Source of the DNA: Lachnospiraceae bacterium
Lineage (GTDB): Bacteria; Bacillota; Clostridia; Lachnospirales; Lachnospiraceae
Direction: 5' to 3'
DNA length: 64,000 nt
Assembly: GCA_015056905.1 (NCBI GenBank)
Contig: SVFI01000008.1
Coordinates: 1 to 64,000 of the forward strand
Part shown: piece after piece, positions 47,208 to 56,707 of the stretch
How the letters are laid out: every line of letters starts with the position of its first letter
Numbering within the stretch: the stretch's first letter is position 1
The notes under the pieces: generated by a model
What the model saw: only the letters and a program-made list of their open reading frames with translations
Told to the model about the DNA's origin: nothing
The model's database searches: none
Made by a program: the position numbers and the translations under genes

Positions 47208-48430
47208 TTCTCTTCCACCTCCGCTCCGTAAAGCATCTCCGACAAGATTTGCCTCTCTTCCTCATTCATGGCAACACCGTTTCTCATCTCATAAAACTGC
47301 TCAAACATCTCAACATAGTTATCGGAAAGCAGCGCCCCCTCCGACTCTCCAAGTAAATGTCTCATAAAACGATTGTCATATCGTATTTCCAAAATACGGG
47401 AATATCCTATCCCCAATTCCTCGCGTACAAAACGCCCCGGCTCTTCATCCGTAACGACAAGAGAAACATAATCATCCATCACGACATTTCCGTCCTCCTG
47501 CACGTCCCCCTCCTTTTTCGCAAGTGCCAGAAGTTCTTCCTTCGTCCCACGCAGTTTCCTAACCTTGCGCAGCGGCGAAACCGGAATCGTTTCAATCTGC
47601 GGTTGCTGTCCTCTCTCATGCAATGTTACTACCGTGATGGCTTTTTCATCCGACTCCTCGCTGAGTGAATAAGGCATCAGCGTTCCGCAGTAGCGGTACT
47701 TTTGTTCTCCGCATTTTTGTGCCCTATGGATATGTCCCATCGCCACATAGTCAAACGGCTGAAGATGACGGTTTGAGATATGGTCAAGCGTTCCCACCGT
47801 AATCACTTCGGATTCCGTCCGCACAATCTCCGCCGCATTTTCAGGCACAAAAAACTGATGTGTCAAAAGTACATTCCGTTTTGACTCATCCATAGTTTCG
47901 CGGGCAAGGAGTTTTTCAAAATACACGTCAAACTCCCCTACTCCCGTCTCTTTTATTTGGTTTACATAATTCTCGTTTTCTTCTTCCGTAAAAAGCCCGC
48001 GGACATTTCCCGGTTTAAAAAAAGGAAGCGTATAAATATCAATCTCTCCATATGCGTCGGACATCGTCACCTTATACATCCGGTCCCCGATACTCTGCGG
48101 AGGCGTTCCTACAATATGGATGTTGTTGCGGCGCAATATCCCTCCTGCGTAGTCAATACGGCTCGCCGAATCATGATTTCCGGCAATAATAAAAACGGGC
48201 ATATTCGGATAATCTTCCGATACCTTCGTCAAAAAATGGTCAAACAGCTGCACAGCTTCCCCACTCGGCACCGGTTTGTCATAGATATCTCCTGCAATCA
48301 AAAGAGCATCCGGATGTTCCCTCTCCATCGCATCCAGCACCTGCTCAAGAACATAAGACTGGTCTTCCAGCAGGCTGTATCCGTAAAGCTGTTTACCGAT
48401 ATGAAGATCTGAAATGTGAAAAAACTTCAT
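47204..48430 (-). CDS. sbcD: exonuclease SbcD (Mre11-like)
   Basis: A 408-residue metallophosphoesterase: ISDLHIGKQ (DxH), LIAGDIYDKP (GDxxD), IIAGNHDSASR, LLTHQFF and VAMGHIHRAQ. Nuclease subunit of the SbcCD complex. GGGGGA precedes ATG 48430; stop overlaps the sbcC start. TTATGTAAAC (reverse) at 47960 encodes YVN. Confidence 0.95.
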   Translation of the reverse strand: MKFFHISDLHIGKQLYGYSLLEDQSYVLEQVLDAMEREHPDALLIAGDIYDKPVPSGEAVQLFDHFLTKVSEDYPNMPVFIIAGNHDSASRIDYAGGILRRNNIHIVGTPPQSIGDRMYKVTMSDAYGEIDIYTLPFFKPGNVRGLFTEEENENYVNQIKETGVGEFDVYFEKLLARETMDESKRNVLLTHQFFVPENAAEIVRTESEVITVGTLDHISNRHLQPFDYVAMGHIHRAQKCGEQKYRYCGTLMPYSLSEESDEKAITVVTLHERGQQPQIETIPVSPLRKVRKLRGTKEELLALAKKEGDVQEDGNVVMDDYVSLVVTDEEPGRFVREELGIGYSRILEIRYDNRFMRHLLGESEGALLSDNYVEMFEQFYEMRNGVAMNEEERQILSEMLYGAEVEEK

Positions 48431-48442
48431 TCTTATCCCCCG

Positions 48443-48763
48443 TTACATCTGCCACATACGGTTTTCTTCAAGCCCCATATGGTATAATTCCCGCATCTGT
48501 CCGTCCACCTTCTCCTGCGGCTCATACGCTTTCATCATGCGGATAGTCTCCATAAGACGCGCATCGTCCGATGCAAATCCATCCAGCCTATCCATGACGT
48601 CCCCATACCACTGTCTCATATCCTGATAGCTGTCATCCTCAGGAATGGAGGCAGTTTTTGACAAAAGTCCCAGGGCATATGCGCACTCATAATTCCCGAG
48701 TATAATACTGTTTCCCGTTCCGGATTTTATAATCACTGCCTGTCTTGCAATGCTCGTTACCAT
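48443..48763 (-). CDS. small conserved protein upstream of sbcD
   Basis: A 106-residue mainly helical protein (MVTSIARQAVIIKSGTGNSIILGNYECAYALGLLSK ... WYGDVMDRLDGFASDDARLMETIRMMKAYEP). AGAGGA precedes ATG 48763. No family recognised; it sits 12 nt before sbcD in an apparent ABC-F/small protein/sbcD/sbcC/ispF run. Confidence 0.65.
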   Translation of the reverse strand: MVTSIARQAVIIKSGTGNSIILGNYECAYALGLLSKTASIPEDDSYQDMRQWYGDVMDRLDGFASDDARLMETIRMMKAYEPQEKVDGQMRELYHMGLEENRMWQM

Positions 48764-48805
48764 AGCTGTTCCTCTTTCCATGCACTTTGTGCACACGCTG
48801 CATTC

Positions 48806-50362
48806 CTATACAAATAATTTTGAGTACTCTTCCAAATTCCATACTTTATCCACAAGTCCGTCGTAAAACTCCGGTTCATGGCATACAAGCAGGATGGAAC
48901 CTTTGTATTCTTTTAATGCTCTCTTTAACTCATCCTTTGCATCCACATCGAGATGGTTGGTCGGCTCATCAAGAAGAAGAAGGTTCGTCTCCCGGTTGAT
49001 TAGTTTACATAATCTAACTTTCGCCTGCTCTCCTCCGCTTAATACCTTGACCTTACTCTCAATGTGCTTGGTCATAAGTCCGCACTTAGCAAGGGCACTC
49101 CGCACCTCATACTGTGTAAAGCCCGGGAATTCCTCCCAGATTTCTTCAATACACGTCTGTTCGCCGGCCTTGATTTCCTGCTCGAAATATCCTTTATGCA
49201 GATAATCGCCGAGTTCCACTTTACCCTCAAGCGAATCAATCATACCGAGCACACTCTTTAAAAATGTCGTCTTTCCGATACCGTTCGTTCCGATCAGTGC
49301 AATCTTTTCTCCGCGCTCCATACGCAGGTTAATCGGCTTGGAAAGTGGTTTTTCTTTGTCATAACCGATGACAAGGTCCGTCGTCTCGAACAATATCTTA
49401 CCCGGCGTTCTTGCCTCCTTAAAATGAAACTCCGGTTTCGGTTTCTCGCGTGCCAGCTCAATGACATCCATCTTATCGAGCTTTTTCTGGCGGGACATCG
49501 CCATATTTCTCGTCGCCACTCTCGCCTTGTTTCGCGCCACGAAATCCTTAAGATCCTCAATTTCTTTCTGCTGCTTTTTGTACGCCGCCTCAAGTTGCAT
49601 TTTTTTCATTTCATATACTTCCATGAACTTGTCGTAATCACCGACATAGCGATTCAGTTCCTGATTTTCCATGTGGTATATTATGTTAACCACTTCATTC
49701 AAAAACGGAATATCATGCGAAATCAGAATAAATGCATTTTCATACTCCTGCAGATAACGTTTCAGCCAAACTATATGATGCTCATCCAGATAGTTTGTCG
49801 GCTCGTCCAAAAGAAGGATATCCGGTTTTTCCAAAAGAAGTTTCGCCAAAAGGAGCTTCGTTCTCTGTCCTCCGGAAAGGTCCGACACGTCGCGGTCCAG
49901 ACCAAGGGAAAGCAGATCAAAAGCTCTTGCAATCTCCTCCACCTTCGCGTCGATAACATAAAAATCATGACTGGAAAGGAGGTCCTGAAGCGTCCCCGCT
50001 TCCTCTAACATCTCTGTCATTTCCTCCTCGCCCGCATCCGCGAGCTTTTCATAAATCTCGTTGATACGCGCCTCCATCTCAAACAAGAACGCATACGCGG
50101 ACTTTAAAACGTCTTCGATGGTCATTCCCGGCTCCAGTTTCGTATGCTGATCCAGATACCCCGCACGGACATGCTTTGCCCACTCCACCTTACCTTCGTC
50201 CGGCATAAGCTGTCCTGTTACAATATTCATAAATGTCGACTTTCCTTCCCCGTTGGCACCGATGAGTCCGATGTGCTCCCCCTTGAGAAGACGGAAAGAT
50301 ACATCATTAAAAATCGCTCTCTCTCCAAATCCGTGTGTTAAATGTGATACGTCTAAAATCAT
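48806..50362 (-). CDS. ABC-F family ATPase (YkpA/YbiT-like)
   Basis: A 518-residue soluble protein with two ABC domains and the ABC-F linker: Walker A GANGEGKST and GTNGIGKTT, signatures DLSGGQRTKLLLAKLL and VLSGGEQAKVRLCKLI, Walker B LLLDEPTNYLDEHH and LLLDEPTNHLDVDA. The charged linker (EAAYKKQQKEIEDLKDFVARNKARVATRNMAMSRQKKLDKM) is the P-site-tRNA interaction motif. No membrane domain; translation factor type. AGGAG precedes the ATG. TTATGTAAAC (reverse) at 49003 encodes LCK. Confidence 0.9.
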   Translation of the reverse strand: MILDVSHLTHGFGERAIFNDVSFRLLKGEHIGLIGANGEGKSTFMNIVTGQLMPDEGKVEWAKHVRAGYLDQHTKLEPGMTIEDVLKSAYAFLFEMEARINEIYEKLADAGEEEMTEMLEEAGTLQDLLSSHDFYVIDAKVEEIARAFDLLSLGLDRDVSDLSGGQRTKLLLAKLLLEKPDILLLDEPTNYLDEHHIVWLKRYLQEYENAFILISHDIPFLNEVVNIIYHMENQELNRYVGDYDKFMEVYEMKKMQLEAAYKKQQKEIEDLKDFVARNKARVATRNMAMSRQKKLDKMDVIELAREKPKPEFHFKEARTPGKILFETTDLVIGYDKEKPLSKPINLRMERGEKIALIGTNGIGKTTFLKSVLGMIDSLEGKVELGDYLHKGYFEQEIKAGEQTCIEEIWEEFPGFTQYEVRSALAKCGLMTKHIESKVKVLSGGEQAKVRLCKLINRETNLLLLDEPTNHLDVDAKDELKRALKEYKGSILLVCHEPEFYDGLVDKVWNLEEYSKLFV

Positions 50363-50418
50363 TTGTGTTCTCCTGTTATTTTTTCTACTGCAACTATACC
50401 AAATTTTATCGGCGCAGA

Positions 50419-51816
50419 CTATCCCTTATTTTCTCCGGTGCCGCATGCTTTTTTAAATTGTATCCCGAATAAAATCGAAGTTGCGGTGACCGCAAGAAAA
50501 TCTGCCACCGGCTCTGCCATAAACACCGCCGTCGCCTTGTCCACCCCGAGGAATCCCGGAAGAAAGGCCGGCAAAATATAAATGAGCGGCACAAGCAATA
50601 TCACCTTTCGAAGCAATGCAAGAAAAAGCGATGACTTGGCATTTCCGAGAGAAATAAATGTCTGCTGGCACGCAATCTGAATGCCGAACAGTCCCGTTGC
50701 GCCCATATAAATCCTTATCGCGCGCGATGCAAACGCGACCAGTTCGGTATCGTTATTAAATATTTTGACAAAAAACTCCGGCACAAACATCACACAAAGC
50801 CAAAGCAGCATCGAGTAAGTAAGACAACTCGTGAAAAGTATCCGAAACGTCTCTTTGACACGTCCCATATGACCTGCGCCGAAATTGAAGCTGATAATCG
50901 GCTGTGCCCCCTGCGTCAATCCCTGCAAAGGCATCAGCGCAAACTGCATCACACTCGTCAAAATCGTCATACTTCCGACTGCAATGTCTCCGCCGTATTT
51001 TAGCAGCGATGAATTAAAGCAGACAGCAATCAGACTCTCCGTACTCTGCATAATAAACGGGGAGAGTCCTAAAAGCACCGACGGAACAAGCAATTCCCGC
51101 CTCGGTTTCATATGTTTTTTCCGAAGTCGCAGGGTCGTTTCTTTTCCCGTCAAAAATCGCAGTATCCAAAGCGCCGAAATCGCCTGGGAAAGAATTGTCG
51201 CAAGCGCAGCGCCCTTCACTCCCATTCCGAAACCGAAAATAAAAATCGGGTCCAATATAATATTGCAGACAGCTCCGATACAAACCGTAAGCATACTTTT
51301 CTTCGCAAATCCCTGTGCACTGATAAACGGATTCAGTCCTATGGTCAGCTGCACAAAAACTGTCCCCAGACTGTAAATTGCCATATATTCCATCGCATAT
51401 CCGATGGTATTTTCGCTCCCGCCGAACGCAAGAAGCAGCGGTCTTGCGAAAACAGAAAATGTGACCGTCAACACCGCAGACATACTTAACAGGAGCGTAA
51501 ACGAATTTCCGAGCGTTCCCTCTGCATTCTCCTTTTCCCCTTTTCCCAGAAAAATAGAGGCTCTCGGTGCAGCTCCCATTCCTGCCAGCGCTGCAAACGC
51601 CGAAATCAGCAGTATCAGAGGCAGACAAATTCCCACGCCCGTCAGCGCAAGTTTTCCCACGCCTTCAATATGTCCGATGTACATACGGTCCACTAAATTA
51701 TATAAAAGATTGACAAGCTGTGCTGTAATCGCCGGAAATGCAAGCCTCGGCAAAAGTTTTCCGATACGCTCCGTACCGAGCGCTTCTGTTTCATTTGTTT
51801 TCTTTGGTTCTGTCAT
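50419..51816 (-). CDS. MATE family efflux transporter
   Basis: About 465 residues and 12 membrane helices in two MATE repeats (LPRLAFPAITAQLVNLLYNLVDRMYIGHI ... GAAPRASIFLGKGEKENAEGTLGNSF ... GLTQGAQPIISFNFGAGHMGRVKE). Na+ or H+ coupled export; substrates unknown. Start at ATG 51816 has a weak GGAAAGAAG; an upstream in-frame ATG at 51846 has no RBS. Confidence 0.88.
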   Translation of the reverse strand: MTEPKKTNETEALGTERIGKLLPRLAFPAITAQLVNLLYNLVDRMYIGHIEGVGKLALTGVGICLPLILLISAFAALAGMGAAPRASIFLGKGEKENAEGTLGNSFTLLLSMSAVLTVTFSVFARPLLLAFGGSENTIGYAMEYMAIYSLGTVFVQLTIGLNPFISAQGFAKKSMLTVCIGAVCNIILDPIFIFGFGMGVKGAALATILSQAISALWILRFLTGKETTLRLRKKHMKPRRELLVPSVLLGLSPFIMQSTESLIAVCFNSSLLKYGGDIAVGSMTILTSVMQFALMPLQGLTQGAQPIISFNFGAGHMGRVKETFRILFTSCLTYSMLLWLCVMFVPEFFVKIFNNDTELVAFASRAIRIYMGATGLFGIQIACQQTFISLGNAKSSLFLALLRKVILLVPLIYILPAFLPGFLGVDKATAVFMAEPVADFLAVTATSILFGIQFKKACGTGENKG

Positions 51817-51993
51817 AGTAATCTTCTTTCCACTTATATATTTCATTTTTCATACGGTTCCAGTATACCACACATCGCTGCAATAGTTGTATTAAAAAAG
51901 TGTGAAGTGGTTTCTAAATTTGTGTGTGCTACAGCCCATACATATGTCAATAAATTATGCCTAAACCAAGAAAATAAAATATGGACATAAAAG

Positions 51994-52033
51994 AAGGACA
52001 TTCCATAAGCCTTATGCGCTACGAAATGTCCTC
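51994..52033 (-). terminator. terminator after the Fe-ADH gene
   Basis: GGACATT(T) and AATGTCC pair across a long loop, with a T-rich tail on the minus strand. The 220-bp region from 51847 to 52066 has no other feature I can support. Confidence 0.6.
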
Positions 52034-52066
52034 CATCTTATCACCTTATTATTGCATATACAAAAT

Positions 52067-53251
52067 CTATACGGTCGCTCTCGCTGCAATCTCATAAATC
52101 TCTGTTACAGCAGCTCTGTCAAGCGCTACATAGCCACCTGTTTTTCCGTCGCCGACACCGAACTTGTCAACCAGCGCAGGAATATCTTCCACCTTTGCGC
52201 CGAGCTGTTCAAAATTGATTGGCATTCCGATAGAGACAAGGAAATGACGGAATGCTTTGATTCCTTCGAGCGCCGTCGCTTTCGGGTCTGCAAAATTCAT
52301 CTCACAGCCGAAAATTCTTATCGCCATCTGTGCCATACGCATCACATCATGATGCTCTGCCACGTATTCCATCCATGCAGGCATAATCACAGCAAGACCT
52401 GCTCCGTGTGCACAATCATAAAGCGCGGAAAGCTCGTGCTCAATTCCGTGACTGTTCCAATCCTGATCACGTCCCACGCCGACAATGTTGTTGTGTGCCA
52501 CCATTCCCGCCCACATAATATTGGCTCTGGCATCATAGTTATTCGGGTCCTCGATAACACGAGGCACTTCTTTTAACATCGTAAGAACAACAGCCTCACA
52601 AAGTCTGTCTGTCACTTCTACTTCTGTTGTATTGGTATAATATCTTTCAAATACATGTGCAATAATGTCTGTTGCACCGCATGCGGTCTGGTAAGCCGGA
52701 AGTGTCTGCGTCAAAGCCGGATTTAAAATCGAGAATTTCGGACGAATTAAGTCTGTTCCGGTTCCTCTCTTCAGCATTCCGTTCTCATGTGTGATAACAG
52801 AATCCGGAGAGCCTTCGCTTCCCGCTGCAGCAATCGTTAAAATCGTTCCGACCGGAAGAGCTGCCTGTGCTACCGCTTTTCCCTCGTAAAAATCCCAAAA
52901 ATCGCCATCATACATAGCACCCAGAGCAATCGCTTTTGCAGAGTCAATCGGGCTTCCTCCACCGACTGCAAGAATGAAATCAATACCTTCCTTTTTACAA
53001 ATATCAATTCCCTCATATACAAGCCCGCTTCTCGGATTCGGCATAACGCCGCCAAGCTCTACATAAGAAACTCCGCTCTTATCAAGCGATGTTTTTACAC
53101 GGTCTAAAAGGCCTGATTTCTTGGCAGACTGTCCGCCGTAATGAAGAAGAACCTTGCTTCCTCCAAAACGCTTCACAAGCTCTCCCGCTTCATTTTCTTT
53201 GTCTTTTCCGAACGCAAAAAACGTCGGACTGTAAAAATTAAAATTGTTCAT
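52067..53251 (-). CDS. iron-containing alcohol dehydrogenase (YqhD/BdhA-like)
   Basis: A 394-residue group III Fe-ADH. NAD(P)-binding GGGSPIDSAKAIALG; metal ligands Asp and His in ACGATDIIAHVFERYY, NSHGIEHELSALYDCAHGAGLAV. Reduces aldehydes to alcohols; butanol or lactaldehyde-type substrates common in relatives. AAAGGGG precedes the ATG. Monocistronic. Confidence 0.92.
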   Translation of the reverse strand: MNNFNFYSPTFFAFGKDKENEAGELVKRFGGSKVLLHYGGQSAKKSGLLDRVKTSLDKSGVSYVELGGVMPNPRSGLVYEGIDICKKEGIDFILAVGGGSPIDSAKAIALGAMYDGDFWDFYEGKAVAQAALPVGTILTIAAAGSEGSPDSVITHENGMLKRGTGTDLIRPKFSILNPALTQTLPAYQTACGATDIIAHVFERYYTNTTEVEVTDRLCEAVVLTMLKEVPRVIEDPNNYDARANIMWAGMVAHNNIVGVGRDQDWNSHGIEHELSALYDCAHGAGLAVIMPAWMEYVAEHHDVMRMAQMAIRIFGCEMNFADPKATALEGIKAFRHFLVSIGMPINFEQLGAKVEDIPALVDKFGVGDGKTGGYVALDRAAVTEIYEIAARATV

Positions 53252-53278
53252 AGTGTAACCCCTTTCTTTTAATATAAA

Positions 53279-54643
53279 TTACGCAGTCGCTTTCCCTACC
53301 GGCTCGTAGAGTTTCCGATACAGGATACAGTAAAACAGTACCACGCCGACGGCTCCTACGCAAGATGCAATCGGAACTGCCAGTCCGATTCCGTACAATC
53401 CAAGGCCCTGTGAAAAACCGAGGAACAACGCGACCGGAATCCTCACGACAAAAGACGAAATCAGGTTCGTCACAAGAAGTACCCAGCCCCGTCCGGTTCC
53501 GAGAAACATTGCATTCAGGGCAATAATGATAGGAACAAATACATATTCATAGCGGAAAGCACTCATATAAATCAGCCCCTGCTCCACCACATCCGGCTTC
53601 GCTCCGAAGAAAAGCAGAATTTCCCGCGGGAAGAAATATGCAATACTATAGATAAATGCACTCATCAGCGTGCACATAAAGAAGCAGCAGTGCAACACCT
53701 TTTTGGAACGCCCTACTTTCCCCGCTCCGATATTCTGTGAGATAATCGCAGAAGCCGATGTATTAAACGCCACCTGTAAAAGCAGTGCAAAATTGTTGAA
53801 TTTCTCAATAATCCCGACCGAAGCATTGGCCGCCACTCCGCCGATATCATTAATCATCGCCGTCATAAACAAAAATGAAAGATTTGTCGCTGCGTGCTGC
53901 ACACCGTTCGGCACCCCGACCTTCATCACTTCTGCAAACATTTCTTTGTCAAATTTAAAGGACGACAATTTGAAGTCGAACACAAAATCATTCCGCACCA
54001 AATAAACGATGCAACTGAACATAGCTACCGCTTGTGCAATCACCGTCGCAGCAGCTGCTCCCGTTGACCCCAAATGAAAAACGGCTACAAACAAAAGGTC
54101 AAGCACAATATTGACAATGCATGCAACGATCACAAAATAGAGCGGTGTCTTCCCGTCTCCCATTCCGCGAATCACCGCACTGACCGCATTATATCCGAAA
54201 ACAAACACAATACCTATCAAACTGACAACCAAATACCCATGCGACTGTGCATACGCCTCCACCGGCGTATTGAGCGCTTTCAACAGCGGATGAGCGAATA
54301 TAAGAAGCAAAACCGTGACCGCCATCGCCAACCCCAACAAAGAAAGAAAGAGCGTACTGATTGCCCTTTTGATTTTTTCTCTCTGCCCGGCCCCGAAATA
54401 TTGCCCGACAATCACACTTCCGCCTGCTGCGATTCCCGTAGCCAAATTTGTAATGATAATGAGAACACTACTACTTGTATTGACTCCTGCGACGCTTTCC
54501 GTTCCACCGAAATATGAAACGATCATCATATCCGCTATACTGTAGAGCGACTGTATTAAATTGCTGATAAAAAACGGAATCGCAAACACAATCATTTGCT
54601 TCCATACATTTCCCTGTGTTAAATCGGACTCTAATTTTGCCAT
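53279..54643 (-). CDS. MATE family efflux transporter (second copy)
   Basis: A 454-residue, 12-helix MATE protein (VFAIPFFISNLIQSLYSIADMMIVSYFGGTESVAGVNTSSSVL ... GVPNGVQHAATNLSFLFMTAMI ... NIGAGKVGRSKKVL). Divergent from the MATE at 50419 in sequence. Start at ATG 54643 follows GGAGGAGG. It is the next gene downstream of the polyamine-type operon after 106 bp, so it could export polyamines, though this is only inference. Confidence 0.88.
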   Translation of the reverse strand: MAKLESDLTQGNVWKQMIVFAIPFFISNLIQSLYSIADMMIVSYFGGTESVAGVNTSSSVLIIITNLATGIAAGGSVIVGQYFGAGQREKIKRAISTLFLSLLGLAMAVTVLLLIFAHPLLKALNTPVEAYAQSHGYLVVSLIGIVFVFGYNAVSAVIRGMGDGKTPLYFVIVACIVNIVLDLLFVAVFHLGSTGAAAATVIAQAVAMFSCIVYLVRNDFVFDFKLSSFKFDKEMFAEVMKVGVPNGVQHAATNLSFLFMTAMINDIGGVAANASVGIIEKFNNFALLLQVAFNTSASAIISQNIGAGKVGRSKKVLHCCFFMCTLMSAFIYSIAYFFPREILLFFGAKPDVVEQGLIYMSAFRYEYVFVPIIIALNAMFLGTGRGWVLLVTNLISSFVVRIPVALFLGFSQGLGLYGIGLAVPIASCVGAVGVVLFYCILYRKLYEPVGKATA

Positions 54644-54749
54644 AAAAAATCCTCCTCCAAGTCCTGTCAAGCCCTATAATCACATGCTAACATTCCATCG
54701 AAGGAGGGTATATCATATTCTTGATATTTTTATTAAAAAAGTGACATTT

Positions 54750-56249
54750 CTACTCCCAGTTGCGTACTGCTTCCGAGTAATAGTGAATGAGTATCGGGTG
54801 GGATAAACTGTTCACTTCCACGTCTGTCGCAATTTCATCTTTGCCGAATGCAAAAAGTGCCGGAATATTGTCATTCGCCAGATATTTGGTATCTACCGCC
54901 AACTCATACGTCTCTGACAATTCCTGCTTGGCTGCCATGTGAAAGCCCCAGTCCCCGAACGCCGGAACCTGCAAATGATAGGAATCCACATAAAATCCCT
55001 CACTCTCAAGTGTCTTTGCCACGCACCAATATGCGTTCTTAGCATAGTAAGGACTTGTCGACTGTACGGCGAGTACTCCGTCCTGAGTCAGATGGTTTCC
55101 GCACAGACGATAAAACACATTCGTATACAACTTATTCAGCGCATCATTATTCGGATCGGGAAGGTCAACGAGAATCACGTCAAACATCTCGTCCGTCTCT
55201 TCCAAATACCGGTACGCATCATCATTGATGATTGTAAGCCTCTCACTTTCCAGTGCTTTCTCATTGAGCGCGGACACCTGCGGATTCTCGCGACAGATTT
55301 CAATCATCTCCGCATCCAGATCCACAAGGGTTATCTCCGTCTCCGGATACTTGAGCAGTTCCCGGACCGCAAGCCCGTCACCACCGCCGAGCACAAGAAT
55401 GCTTTCCTTCTTCGATGCCTGCGACATAGGAATATGGACGAGCGCTTCGTGATAGCGGTACTCGTCCAAAGAACAAAACTGTATATTTCCATCAATAAAA
55501 AGGCGCAAATCGTCCTTATGCTTTGTCATAACAATGTGCTGATACTGTGTATGCTCCGACAAAATAATCTTATCCCTGTAAAGTCCGCCCTCAATCACAG
55601 AAGATATATTCTCAGAGAAAATCGCACCGATTACCATACAGAGAAACAGCCCGACTGCCGCAATCTTGTATATCGCAACGTCCTTAATCCGCTTTGCATA
55701 CTTAAAGACAATGAGAATTGCCGCGAGCGCATTCATGCTTCCCACCAAAAACGATGTCGCAAAATAACCCAGATGCGGCAAAAGCAGAAGCGGGAATGCA
55801 ATAGAACCGACCAGACCTCCGATATAGTCAAAACTGAAAATGGACGAAATGGTCACGCGCAGGTTTTCTTCATCTTGCTCAATAATTCGGGTAAGAATCG
55901 GAATTTCCGCACCGACAAACGTTCCGATAACAATAATTTCCGCATACATGACAAGCTGGTATTGCTCCAAATACAGATTTGCCAGAAACAGTACAAGCGA
56001 GCTGACACCTCCGATAAGACCGACACCGATTTCAATGCCGACAAACCAGTTAAACAAATCTTTCTTCATAAATTTGGAAAGATAAGAACCGAGCCCCATC
56101 GCACACATATATAGTCCTATCGTTACGGAATACTGCAAAGTGCTGTCGCCCACAAGATATGAGCTGACAGCACTGATAATCAATTCGTAACAGATGGAAC
56201 ACCCTGAAATTATCAGGGTTGTTAACATCAGTAACCTGTATTTTTTCAT
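54750..56249 (-). CDS. membrane-bound spermidine synthase-like aminopropyltransferase
   Basis: A 499-residue fusion: seven or so membrane helices at residues ~5-215 (LMLTTLIISGCSICYELIISAVSSYLVGDST ... GLFLCMVIGAIF), then a spermidine-synthase domain from ~240. SAM/dcSAM site ILVLGGGDGLAVRELLKYPETEITLVDLDAEMIEICREN; catalytic-loop VILVDLPDPNND (Asp base); QSTSPYYAKNAYWC; YHLQVPAFGDWGFHMA. Starts 1 nt after the DUF350 stop (TAATATG), no strong RBS of its own, so translation is coupled. Fourth gene after SpeD-like, DUF4178 and DUF350. Confidence 0.88.
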   Translation of the reverse strand: MKKYRLLMLTTLIISGCSICYELIISAVSSYLVGDSTLQYSVTIGLYMCAMGLGSYLSKFMKKDLFNWFVGIEIGVGLIGGVSSLVLFLANLYLEQYQLVMYAEIIVIGTFVGAEIPILTRIIEQDEENLRVTISSIFSFDYIGGLVGSIAFPLLLLPHLGYFATSFLVGSMNALAAILIVFKYAKRIKDVAIYKIAAVGLFLCMVIGAIFSENISSVIEGGLYRDKIILSEHTQYQHIVMTKHKDDLRLFIDGNIQFCSLDEYRYHEALVHIPMSQASKKESILVLGGGDGLAVRELLKYPETEITLVDLDAEMIEICRENPQVSALNEKALESERLTIINDDAYRYLEETDEMFDVILVDLPDPNNDALNKLYTNVFYRLCGNHLTQDGVLAVQSTSPYYAKNAYWCVAKTLESEGFYVDSYHLQVPAFGDWGFHMAAKQELSETYELAVDTKYLANDNIPALFAFGKDEIATDVEVNSLSHPILIHYYSEAVRNWE

Positions 56250-56250
56250 A

Positions 56251-56685
56251 TTAGATGATAACTCCGCTGATTACAACAGCAAGACCGACAAAGATACCGA
56301 ATACCATAATACCTGCTGCCGTGTTGCCTTTTCCGATTTCTTCGTTCAAGTTGTATTTCTTATTAAAGAGACTTACTGCAAGATAACCAATCATAAAGAA
56401 CACAATACCGATGATTGCATATAATACGCTGCTGATGATACCGGACACCAATGCCTCTTCCACAGCCTCTGCCGGAATGGACATGATAGCTGAGCGAAGA
56501 ATCACACCCATACCAATGAAAGAACCTGCGGATAACCATCCAACTGCCTGATTCCCTTTCTGAATCTCTGTCGGGAAGTGACAAGGCACAATCAAGTCGA
56601 TTAAAAAGTTACCTAAAAGCATCATCACAATACCGATGACCGAATAAATCGCCACAACTAAAATATCATATAAAATTCCTTCCAT
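56251..56685 (-). CDS. DUF350 membrane protein (YjfL-like)
   Basis: A 144-residue protein with four membrane helices arranged as two DUF350 repeats (YSVIGIVMMLLGNFLIDLIV and YAIIGIVFFMIGYLAVSLF, each followed by a basic/acidic loop and a GNxAxG segment: KGNQAVGWLSAGSFIGMGVIL, KGNTAAGIMVFGIFVGLAVVI). DUF350 proteins such as E. coli YjfL lie beside polyamine-related or PspA-like genes. AAGGAG precedes the ATG. Confidence 0.87.
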   Translation of the reverse strand: MEGILYDILVVAIYSVIGIVMMLLGNFLIDLIVPCHFPTEIQKGNQAVGWLSAGSFIGMGVILRSAIMSIPAEAVEEALVSGIISSVLYAIIGIVFFMIGYLAVSLFNKKYNLNEEIGKGNTAAGIMVFGIFVGLAVVISGVII

Positions 56686-56707
56686 TTGAATTATCTCCTT
56701 TTCTAAA

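Larger units (their letters stand above)
368..49012. repeat. dispersed 10-mer TTATGTAAAC, 16 exact copies
   Basis: Forward copies start at 368, 1176, 4804, 6168, 6231, 11432, 14761, 16942, 19085 and 28748; reverse copies (GTTTACATAA) start at 765, 1453, 18081, 36146, 47960 and 49003. Flanks favour a purine before (15 of 16) and a pyrimidine after (15 of 16). Thirteen lie in genes and three in intergenic DNA. One-mismatch copies occur too (TCATGTAAAC at ~207-216, TTATGTTAAC at 49681, TTTTACATAA near 58296, ATTTACATAA near 63523). No copy lies beyond 49.0 kb exactly. Confidence 0.85.

Noticed and set aside
368-49012. TTATGTAAAC as a promoter -10 or regulator operator
   Set aside because: Most copies are deep inside genes and none is placed consistently upstream of starts.
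54939-56114. 391-codon open frame on the plus strand
   Set aside because: Antisense to the membrane spermidine synthase gene; no domain and no RBS.
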